DNA of 64,000 nucleotides from Pustulibacterium marinum (GTDB lineage: Bacteria; Bacteroidota; Bacteroidia; Flavobacteriales; Flavobacteriaceae): positions 1 to 64,000 of the forward strand of contig NZ_FPBK01000006.1 in the NCBI RefSeq assembly GCF_900116665.1, in the 5' to 3' direction. Position 1 is the first letter of the stretch. Each line of letters starts with the position of its first letter. Under the pieces are notes generated by a model. It saw only the letters and a program-made list of their open reading frames with translations, was not told where the DNA came from and searched no databases. The position numbers and the translations under genes were made by a program. This document shows, piece by piece, positions 44,884 through 52,697 of the stretch.

Positions 44884-46563
44884 ATGAACATTAAAAAATA
44901 TAAATATTTAATACGTACTACAATAGCATGTGTGTTATTTGGTACAAGCGGATGTACGGATTTGTCTGAAAATGTATATAGCACGCTTACAGAAGATAAT
45001 ATAGATTTAACAAGTGATCAAGACATCTCAAGATTAACAGGTTATGTTTACAACGAAATGCGATATGTATATTGGGGATGGAATGGATTATTTGATATAC
45101 ATGAAGAATCATCAGATTTGATGATGACACCTTTGCGTATTGGTGTAGGTTGGGGAGACTTATATATATCTATGCATAAGCATGACTTTAACCCAAATAT
45201 AGACCATTTTTATACTATATGGTATTATGCTTATACAGGGATAGGTTATGCTAATAGATTATTAGATATGCCACAAATTCAAGAAAATGCACTTCAAAGT
45301 GCTAGAATTAGAACAATGAGAGCATTATACTATTATATTCTTTTTGATTGTTTTAGAAATATACCTTTAGAAACTACTCAAAATGTAGAAGCTGGTTATG
45401 TACCAACTCAAGCTACACCTCAAGAAACATTTGATTTTATTGTAAATGAATTGAATGAAGTAAAAGAAGATTTGGGTACAGAAAAGATTTATGGGTATCC
45501 AAACAAGTACATGGCAGAGATGGTTCTAGCAAAAGTGTATTTAAATCATAATGCTTGGTTTAATGATTTTTCAGATAATCAATATTATCAATTAGCATTA
45601 GATGAAGTAAATGATATTATTAATAACGGAGGCTATTCATTATCACCAACCTATAAAGATAATTTTCTAGCAGATCTTTCGGGTAACAACGAAATCATTT
45701 TTGCGCTCCCGTTAGATCAAAATTATGCTTCTCACAATTACAACGTCAATAAAGCATTGATTAGCGATGGTGCGCAGGCTTTCGGTTATTCTGGTTCACC
45801 TTGGAATGGTAGTTGTGCAATACCACAATTTATAGACACATACCATCCAAACGATAAAAGGTTAAATGATACGTGGGCTAATGGTCAGCAATATCATTAT
45901 CAAACAGGAGCAGCGTTAACAACTAATGCAGACGATCAAGGTGAAGTAAATTTAGTTTACACCAAAGAAGTACATTCTATAGATAACCCAGGAGCTTATA
46001 TGTTAGAAGGGTATCGATTTGTAAAAAATGAAATAGTACCAGGCGATGAAGGTACATACGGCGATGATGTACCATTTTTTAGGCTAGCAGACGCTATGTT
46101 TATTAAAGCTGAATGTTTGTTACGTTTGGGAGGTAATCAAGGTGAAGCTGCAAGTATTATTTCAGAAGTGCGCCAACGTTCTTTTGATGATGCTACAGAT
46201 GCTACTAGAACTGCTTCAGATCTTGTAGGACCTAGTATTTATGATTATGGTCATAGAGAATACACTAGTACAGGAGCAACAAATTACAGTAATTTAGTGG
46301 CTACTTACGAAGGAGGAAATGATATAGAGTTTGGCGGCTTGTTAGATGATTTAGCTTGGGAGTTTGTAGGCGAGCATCATAGAAGACAAGATTTAATAAG
46401 ATTTAGGTTAACCAGTGGTAATACCAATGTCTATAATGGTAAATCATGGTTTTGTAAAGATGCCGAATTAAATACTCAAGAAGGATTGAATAAAAATGTA
46501 TTTCCAATTTTTCAAACATTTATAGATTCAAACCCTAACCTAATGCAAAATCCTGGATATTAA
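44884..46563 (+). CDS. susD: SusD/RagB-type surface glycan-binding lipoprotein
   Basis: A 559-residue lipoprotein with the lipobox F-G-T-S-G-C (lipid Cys near residue 24). The SusD tetratricopeptide helices are visible (A-R-I-R-T-M-R-A-L-Y-Y-Y-I-L-F-D-C-F and M-A-E-M-V-L-A-K-V-Y-L-N). The C-terminal SusD part includes F-F-R-L-A-D-A-M-F-I-K-A-E and L-A-W-E-F-V-G-E-H-H-R-R-Q-D-L-I-R. It closes the SusC barrel at the cell surface and selects the ligand. It sits 10 bp after susC and 18 bp before a small lipoprotein gene. Several surface-exposed tryptophans near residues 60-110 could bind sugar. Confidence 0.94.
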   Translation: MNIKKYKYLIRTTIACVLFGTSGCTDLSENVYSTLTEDNIDLTSDQDISRLTGYVYNEMRYVYWGWNGLFDIHEESSDLMMTPLRIGVGWGDLYISMHKHDFNPNIDHFYTIWYYAYTGIGYANRLLDMPQIQENALQSARIRTMRALYYYILFDCFRNIPLETTQNVEAGYVPTQATPQETFDFIVNELNEVKEDLGTEKIYGYPNKYMAEMVLAKVYLNHNAWFNDFSDNQYYQLALDEVNDIINNGGYSLSPTYKDNFLADLSGNNEIIFALPLDQNYASHNYNVNKALISDGAQAFGYSGSPWNGSCAIPQFIDTYHPNDKRLNDTWANGQQYHYQTGAALTTNADDQGEVNLVYTKEVHSIDNPGAYMLEGYRFVKNEIVPGDEGTYGDDVPFFRLADAMFIKAECLLRLGGNQGEAASIISEVRQRSFDDATDATRTASDLVGPSIYDYGHREYTSTGATNYSNLVATYEGGNDIEFGGLLDDLAWEFVGEHHRRQDLIRFRLTSGNTNVYNGKSWFCKDAELNTQEGLNKNVFPIFQTFIDSNPNLMQNPGY

Positions 46564-46581
46564 TTTCTAAAAAATAGACGA

Positions 46582-47196
46582 ATGAAATATTTAAAAATAA
46601 CTACTATAGCAATAGTACTTTTAAGCGTTTTTTTAGTTGCTTGTGATCAAGATGATGATGTAAGTGTTAAGCACGTTTACACAGATGAAGAAATTGCTTA
46701 TGCAGATTCTCTTGCTGCTGCCCAAGCAAATATCAATGCAGATAAATTTTATACATATGAAATTACCATGCCTATAGATACAGTTAACTATTCTGGTGTC
46801 GATATTTCTATAGAAACTACAGAATTATTACAAGATTTAGAATATAGCGATAATGCAGCTTTAACAACTGCTCTAGGAGAAGTTACTGGTGGCACTCAAA
46901 CAGGTAATCAAGTAGATTTCTTAGCTATCAATTCATCAACTGGGTACGATTATGGTGGTGGTTACACCGCTAATGGTTTTGGGTATTGGTTCGATGGTTC
47001 TGGAGATGTAGTATCATGGGGAGATACCGATGCAATTTTTGCAGAATGGGATATGGAGACCTTTACAGCATCTTTAGGTCAACATCCAACACGTTTAGAG
47101 ACAGATCAAGAAATACAATTAATACATATTTTTCAAAAAGGAGAGTATAGAGTTGCTGTAGTATTTAATATTACCGGAGGTGAATACTTAGAATAA
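46582..47196 (+). CDS. Small probable surface lipoprotein of the SusCD operon (DUF4859-like)
   Basis: A 204-residue lipoprotein. The leader M-K-Y-L-K-I-T-T-I-A-I-V-L-L-S-V-F-L-V-A is followed by lipid Cys21 and the acidic stretch D-Q-D-D-D. That pattern resembles the lipoprotein export signal that sends proteins to the cell surface in flavobacteria. The mature domain is Gly/Tyr/Trp-rich (T-G-Y-D-Y-G-G-G-Y-T-A-N-G-F-G-Y-W-F-D and A-E-W-D-M-E) and resembles DUF4859-type modules. It occupies the SusE/SusF position, so a surface ligand-binding role is likely. It is followed by a strong terminator closing the SusCD operon. Confidence 0.7.
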   Translation: MKYLKITTIAIVLLSVFLVACDQDDDVSVKHVYTDEEIAYADSLAAAQANINADKFYTYEITMPIDTVNYSGVDISIETTELLQDLEYSDNAALTTALGEVTGGTQTGNQVDFLAINSSTGYDYGGGYTANGFGYWFDGSGDVVSWGDTDAIFAEWDMETFTASLGQHPTRLETDQEIQLIHIFQKGEYRVAVVFNITGGEYLE

Positions 47197-47222
47197 AGTT
47201 TTTTTTAAAATTGAGTTAGTGT

Positions 47223-47260
47223 AAAAACCGAAATTATTATTTCTATAATTTCGGTTTTTT
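47223..47260 (+). terminator. Intrinsic terminator of the susCD operon
   Basis: AAAAACCGAAATTAT (47223-47237) pairs perfectly with ATAATTTCGGTTTTT (47245-47259) around a 7-nt loop, and its T-run provides the tail. It lies 26 bp after the small lipoprotein gene. Confidence 0.9.
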
Positions 47261-47312
47261 GCTTTTTATTATAGTATTCAACCACTATAATAGTTGTTAA
47301 GAGATATATGAA

Positions 47313-47338
47313 GTTAATATAGTATTACTTTACGCTAA
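47313..47338 (+). promoter_or_regulatory. Candidate operator 2 (operon C)
   Basis: GTTAATATAGTATTA (47313-47327) and ACGCTAA (47332-47338) are identical, with the same spacing, to 36883-36908 upstream of the hydroxyproline operon. Both are preceded by ATATATG. It lies about 75 bp upstream of the ATG at 47415. A -7-like TATTTTTA is at 47370-47377. Confidence 0.55.
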
Positions 47339-47414
47339 GATTACGTAAACATAATGCATATATAATCAGTATTTTTATTAGAGTAAAATTAACCAACCAA
47401 CCTAATATTTTAAT

Positions 47415-49667
47415 ATGAAAAAACTTAAACATGTTTTGTATATGTTTTTTGTAGCTATATTATCTTTTTCTGTATATGCACAAGGTACTATAGAAGATTA
47501 TAAAAGAGCAGAGACTGTACAAGAATTGTTTAGTAATAAAGTATACCATAATCCTTCTGAGTTCAATTGGGTAAACAATAGATATGTTTGGTATAAAGAT
47601 AATTCACAAGATGGTATAGTGTACTATATGGTTGATGCTGATGAAAAAAAACAAGATATAGCTTTTAATCATAATGAATTGGCTAGTCAATTATCATCTT
47701 TCACCCAAAGAAGAATAATTTCCGATAGTCTAGAGTTAACTAATGTTACGTTTAATAACGAGTTAGATGTTTTGTCTTTTCAGTATCATCATGTTGCATA
47801 CGATTTTGAAATTAACGATGCTAAATTAATTCAAAAGGATAGTGTAAAAGAAAATGATAAAACAAATAGATCATATTGGGGTGGTTTTAGAGATGATAAA
47901 AAGGGCAAGCCAGTCTTGTCTCCAAATAAAACATATAAGGCGTATATTAAAAATCATAATGTATACATTTCTTCAAGTACATCTTCAGAAGAAATACAAT
48001 TAAGTTTTGATGGTTCTTCTGGCTTTTACTATTCAACACATTTAATGTGGTCTCCAGATAGCGAAAAACTATTAGCATATAAAGTAAAACCTGGTGAAGA
48101 CCATAAGATTTACTTTGTAGAATCTAGCCCAAAAGATCAAATACAACCTAAATTACAAGAACGTCAATATAGAAAACCGGGTGATGAAGTAGATTTTATA
48201 AGTCCGCAATTATTCAATGTAGAAAGTAAAAAACAATTTAAAATTCCTACATCAGAAATACAACAACAATACAATCTAGGTAGTTTTGAGTGGTCTTCAA
48301 ACAGTAATTTTGTAACATTTGAATATAATCAAAGAGGTCATCAAGAATATAAAGTATTCAAAATAGATGCTACCACAGGTAAGTTGTCAACAATAATAAG
48401 AGAAACAAGTACTACATTTATAGATTATAGTAGCAAGCGTTATAAGTATATAGTAAATGATTCTCAAGAAATAATATGGGCTTCAGAACGAGATGGTTAT
48501 TATCATTTGTATTTATATGATGTTAAATCTGGAAAACTCAAAAACCAAATAACAAAAGGGAAATGGCCTGTACGTAATGTAGTTCATGTAGATGAAAAAA
48601 ATAGAGTAATATATTTTACTGCAAGCGGATTGTATGATAATCAAGATCCTTATTTTATACAATATTGTAAAGTAGATTTTGATGGTAGAAATTTTAAAAA
48701 ACTAACATTTGAAGACGGTAATCATCATGTAACATTTTCGCCAGACTACAGCAAGTTTATAGATGTTTACTCAAGAGTAGATATGGCTCCTGTAGCTGTA
48801 TTGAAAGAGACTAGCAACAAAAAATCATTATTACTTTTACAAAAAGCCAATATAGCTGCTTTACAAGCAACGGGTTGGCAAACTCCAGAACCTTTTGTAG
48901 CTAAGGGTAGAGATGGAAAAACAGATATTTGGGGTATTATAGTTAGACCTACAAATTTTGACGAGAAAAAAATATACCCTGTAATAGAGTATATTTATGC
49001 AGGGCCACATAGTTCTTTTGTTCCTAAAGATTTTACGCCATACTACTGGGCAATGAGCTCATTGGCAGAATTAGGTTTTATAGTTGTACAAATAGATGGT
49101 ATGGGTACATCAAATAGGTCTAAAGCATTTCATGATGTATGTTGGCAAAATTTAAAAGATGCAGGATTTCCCGATAGAAAATTATGGATAAAGGCAGCAG
49201 CTCAAAAATATTCTTACATAGATGCCAATAGAGTGGGTATAAGAGGCACATCTGCAGGAGGACAAAATGCAGGAGCAGCATTGGTTTTTAATTCAGACTT
49301 TTATGATGTAGCAGTAGCATCTTGCGGTTGTCATGATAACCGTATGGATAAAATTTGGTGGAACGAGCAGTGGATGGGGTATCCTGTAGGGCCACAATAT
49401 CAAGAATGTTCAAATGTAGTTAATGCACATAAATTACAAGGTAAATTAATGTTAATGGTTGGCGAGGTAGATGACAATGTAGATCCGGCATCTACTATGC
49501 AATTTGCAGATGCTCTCATAAGTGCAGGAAAAGATTTTGAGCTAGTAGTTTTACCTGGAGAAAATCATACAGCAGGAGGCGAATTTGGAGAGCGAAAACG
49601 AAGAGATTTTTTTGTAAAACACCTTTTGCATATTACACCTCCAGATTGGAGCTTAATATATCAGTAA
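47415..49667 (+). CDS. S9-family (DPP IV-like) serine peptidase, exported
   Basis: A 750-residue exported peptidase (leader ends S-V-Y-A-Q). An N-terminal beta-propeller of about 450 residues is followed by an alpha/beta-hydrolase domain with Ser613 (G-T-S-A-G-G-Q), Asp686 (G-E-V-D-D-N-V-D) and His718 (G-E-N-H-T-A). It has the DPP IV N-terminal fold but lacks an obvious E-E-E anchor like that of the operon A paralogue. It may therefore have different N-terminal requirements, for example a tri- or acyl-peptidase or a DPP IV variant for glycosylated or Hyp-containing ends. It is the first gene of operon C, followed after 16 bp by the GH127-type enzyme. Confidence 0.88.
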   Translation: MKKLKHVLYMFFVAILSFSVYAQGTIEDYKRAETVQELFSNKVYHNPSEFNWVNNRYVWYKDNSQDGIVYYMVDADEKKQDIAFNHNELASQLSSFTQRRIISDSLELTNVTFNNELDVLSFQYHHVAYDFEINDAKLIQKDSVKENDKTNRSYWGGFRDDKKGKPVLSPNKTYKAYIKNHNVYISSSTSSEEIQLSFDGSSGFYYSTHLMWSPDSEKLLAYKVKPGEDHKIYFVESSPKDQIQPKLQERQYRKPGDEVDFISPQLFNVESKKQFKIPTSEIQQQYNLGSFEWSSNSNFVTFEYNQRGHQEYKVFKIDATTGKLSTIIRETSTTFIDYSSKRYKYIVNDSQEIIWASERDGYYHLYLYDVKSGKLKNQITKGKWPVRNVVHVDEKNRVIYFTASGLYDNQDPYFIQYCKVDFDGRNFKKLTFEDGNHHVTFSPDYSKFIDVYSRVDMAPVAVLKETSNKKSLLLLQKANIAALQATGWQTPEPFVAKGRDGKTDIWGIIVRPTNFDEKKIYPVIEYIYAGPHSSFVPKDFTPYYWAMSSLAELGFIVVQIDGMGTSNRSKAFHDVCWQNLKDAGFPDRKLWIKAAAQKYSYIDANRVGIRGTSAGGQNAGAALVFNSDFYDVAVASCGCHDNRMDKIWWNEQWMGYPVGPQYQECSNVVNAHKLQGKLMLMVGEVDDNVDPASTMQFADALISAGKDFELVVLPGENHTAGGEFGERKRRDFFVKHLLHITPPDWSLIYQ

Positions 49668-49683
49668 ATAAATTATAACTGTG

Positions 49684-52680
49684 ATGAAAAGAATATATTT
49701 ATATATAGTATGCCTTTGTTTTAGTATCGTTAGCTACGCTCAAGGCGATCAAATTTTAGATGGTATTGGTGAAACCGGACTCATTGCTCGATATGTGTTA
49801 GATGGTGATGTAAAAGATTGGTCTAGAAACAATTGGCATGCAGAAACTGCAGGAGTAGCTTCGTTTGTAGCAGATGAACAGTTTAAAAAAGTAGTGTCTT
49901 TATCTAAAGGAAGTTACTTCACTCTTCCGGGAGCTGCTGTAGTTGGTGAGGAATCACTAAGCATTGCAGGTTGGGTATATGCAAATACTTCAGAAAAAAA
50001 TCAGCAATTCATAACTTTTGAAACCAAATCGTCAAGCATAATTGTATATCCCACAGGAATCAACGAACAATCAGGTTTTGTAATTACTATTCATACCAAA
50101 AAAGGAAAGCAGTACAAGATTACGGCTACAGAAATGCCTTTAGAAAAATGGACGCATGTTGCTGTGGTGTTCAATATACCTTCAAAAAAAATACAAGTGT
50201 ATCTTAACGGTACTTTGGCAAGCGAAATACAAGACATTCAACTAGAATTAACCGATGTTTTTAATCAAAATGATTCAAATCTTTTAACCATAGGGAAGTC
50301 GTTTTCGGGTAAATTATCAGATATTCGATGCTATAGAATTCCGCTTTCAGCAAATCAGTTAGAGCGTATTTACCACAATACGTTGGCAGATGGTAGTGTA
50401 AACGAGCATGAAGAACTAGAAGACGATTTACCAAATTTTCCCGAAGATCAACAGCAACTGTATAACACCTATTTAACTGCTGTAACAAATGTTGAGGTGA
50501 GTACTACCGTAGGTACGTTGCCAAGATTACCAAGGTATGTAAAAGGTACTTACCAAAACGGAATTGCAGGGCCGCTTGTGCGTGTGCTATGGCCTTCGCC
50601 AAAAGATAATAGTACTGTACAAAAAGCAGGAAGTTATACCATTACGGGCAAGGTAGCTGGTACAAATTTTAAACCCATTGCAACAGTTCATGTTTTGCAA
50701 GAAAAGGTAACCTATAAACCGCAAGAAAGCTTAGCGTCTTTTCGTTTAGAAGCGGTTTCTTTAGTTTTAGACACTCACCAAGAGTCTACCAAGTTTATAG
50801 AAAACCGAGATAAATTCATCAATACTTTAGCAAATACAAATCCAGATTCATTTTTATATATGTTCCGAAATGCTTTTGGCCAACCACAGCCAAAAGGAGC
50901 AGAGCCTTTAGGGGTTTGGGATACACAAGAAACCAAATTACGCGGGCATGCAACTGGGCATTATTTAACGGCAATCGCGCAAGCCTATGCAAGTACAGGT
51001 TATGATAAAGCGTTGCAAGAAAACTTTAAAGACAAAATGGAATATATGGTGAATACCTTATATACATTAGCGCAATTATCAGGTAACCCAACCGAGTATC
51101 ATAAAAATTTTGTAGCAGATGCTACCAAAGTTCCTCCGGGAAAAGGCAGAGCTGATTTTGATTCTGATTTGAGTGAAGAAGGAATAAGAACTGATTATTG
51201 GAACTGGGGTAAAGGTTACATCAGTGCGTATCCGCCAGATCAATTTATCATGTTAGAGCACGGTGCAACATACGGAGGGCAACCAACACAAATTTGGGCT
51301 CCTTACTATACGTTACACAAAATTTTAGCTGGTTTGATGGATGTTTATGAAGTAAGTGGTAACGAAAAAGCATTAACGGTTGCTGAAGGAATGGGCAATT
51401 GGGTACATGCACGTTTGAGTCAGTTACCTACCGAGACCTTAATTAAAATGTGGAATAGATACATTGCTGGGGAATTTGGCGGGATGAACGAAGCTATGGC
51501 ACGTTTGTATCGTTTAACCGGCGAAAAAAAGTATTTAGAAACTGCAAAATTGTTTGATAACATTAAAGTATTTTTTGGTGATGCGCAACACTCACATGGT
51601 TTGGCAAAAAATGTAGACACGTTTCGTGGGTTACATGCCAACCAGCATATACCACAAATTGTGGGTGCTTTAGAAATGTACAGAGATGCAGCTATTGTAG
51701 AGTATTTTGCAGTAGCCGATAATTTTTGGTACAAAACTAAAAACGATTATATGTACAGTATTGGTGGTGTGGCTGGAGCACGAAATCCTGCCAATGCAGA
51801 ATGTTTTGTAGCCGAACCCGCAACGTTATTTGAAAACGGATTTTCTTCCGGAGGGCAAAATGAAACTTGCGGTACTTATAATATGCTGAAACTCACCAGA
51901 AATTTGTTCATGTTCGATCCTAAAGTGGAGTATATGGATTATTATGAGCGTGGTTTGTACAATCATATTTTAGCTTCAGTAGCTAAAGACAGTCCTGCGA
52001 ATACGTACCACGTTCCGTTACGTCCCGGTTCGGTAAAATCGTTTGGAAATGCTGATATGACAGGGTTTACCTGTTGTAATGGTACAGCTATAGAAAGCAG
52101 TACAAAGCTTCAAAATACTATCTATTTCAAAAGTAAAGACAAAAAAACGTTATATATAAACTTGTACATACCGTCTACATTGCATTGGGAAGAACAGAAG
52201 GTTACTATCAAACAAGAAACTACTTTTCCTAAAGAAGACGAAACCAAAATAACCATTAATGGTAAAGGCAAGTTTGCAGTAAAAGTAAGAGTGCCACAAT
52301 GGGCAACTAATGGATTTTTCATTAAAGTAAATGGTAAAGATCAAAAGGTAGATGCACTGCCTGGAAGTTATGCTACGCTAAACAGAAAATGGAAAAAGGG
52401 AGATGTAATTTCGCTTAAAATGCCATTTTCGTTTCATTTAGAACCTATTATGGATCAACAAAATGTAGCAAGTTTGTTTTATGGTCCGGTATTGTTGGCT
52501 GCACAAGAAACTTCTGCCAGAACCACATGGCGTAGTATCACCTTACCAAAAGAGAATATTGGTACCGCTATTAAAAGAATAGGGGCTGGTCTAGATTTTA
52601 CAATAGATGGTGTTGCATTTAAACCATTTTATGAAACCTATGGCCGCCATTCTGTATACCTAGATATTACCTTAAAATAA
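49684..52680 (+). CDS. GH127/GH146-type beta-L-arabinofuranosidase with LamG and Ig-like modules
   Basis: A 998-residue exported enzyme; the ATG at 49684 is preferred over the GTG one codon earlier. The leader ends I-V-S-Y-A-Q. Residues ~30-235 form a LamG/concanavalin-like module (S-I-A-G-W-V-Y-A-N-T and K-L-S-D-I-R-C-Y-R). Residues ~275-345 form a bacterial Ig-like strand domain. Residues ~360-830 are the (alpha/alpha)6 barrel. The zinc-thiolate active site of this family is visible as Glu727 and Cys729 (N-E-T-C-G) plus Cys797-Cys798 (F-T-C-C-N-G). Family enzymes cleave beta-L-arabinofuranosides such as Ara-Ara and Ara-Hyp of extensins. It sits between DPP IV-like and GH51 genes. Confidence 0.9.
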   Translation: MKRIYLYIVCLCFSIVSYAQGDQILDGIGETGLIARYVLDGDVKDWSRNNWHAETAGVASFVADEQFKKVVSLSKGSYFTLPGAAVVGEESLSIAGWVYANTSEKNQQFITFETKSSSIIVYPTGINEQSGFVITIHTKKGKQYKITATEMPLEKWTHVAVVFNIPSKKIQVYLNGTLASEIQDIQLELTDVFNQNDSNLLTIGKSFSGKLSDIRCYRIPLSANQLERIYHNTLADGSVNEHEELEDDLPNFPEDQQQLYNTYLTAVTNVEVSTTVGTLPRLPRYVKGTYQNGIAGPLVRVLWPSPKDNSTVQKAGSYTITGKVAGTNFKPIATVHVLQEKVTYKPQESLASFRLEAVSLVLDTHQESTKFIENRDKFINTLANTNPDSFLYMFRNAFGQPQPKGAEPLGVWDTQETKLRGHATGHYLTAIAQAYASTGYDKALQENFKDKMEYMVNTLYTLAQLSGNPTEYHKNFVADATKVPPGKGRADFDSDLSEEGIRTDYWNWGKGYISAYPPDQFIMLEHGATYGGQPTQIWAPYYTLHKILAGLMDVYEVSGNEKALTVAEGMGNWVHARLSQLPTETLIKMWNRYIAGEFGGMNEAMARLYRLTGEKKYLETAKLFDNIKVFFGDAQHSHGLAKNVDTFRGLHANQHIPQIVGALEMYRDAAIVEYFAVADNFWYKTKNDYMYSIGGVAGARNPANAECFVAEPATLFENGFSSGGQNETCGTYNMLKLTRNLFMFDPKVEYMDYYERGLYNHILASVAKDSPANTYHVPLRPGSVKSFGNADMTGFTCCNGTAIESSTKLQNTIYFKSKDKKTLYINLYIPSTLHWEEQKVTIKQETTFPKEDETKITINGKGKFAVKVRVPQWATNGFFIKVNGKDQKVDALPGSYATLNRKWKKGDVISLKMPFSFHLEPIMDQQNVASLFYGPVLLAAQETSARTTWRSITLPKENIGTAIKRIGAGLDFTIDGVAFKPFYETYGRHSVYLDITLK

Positions 52681-52697
52681 AATTAAAAACACCAACC

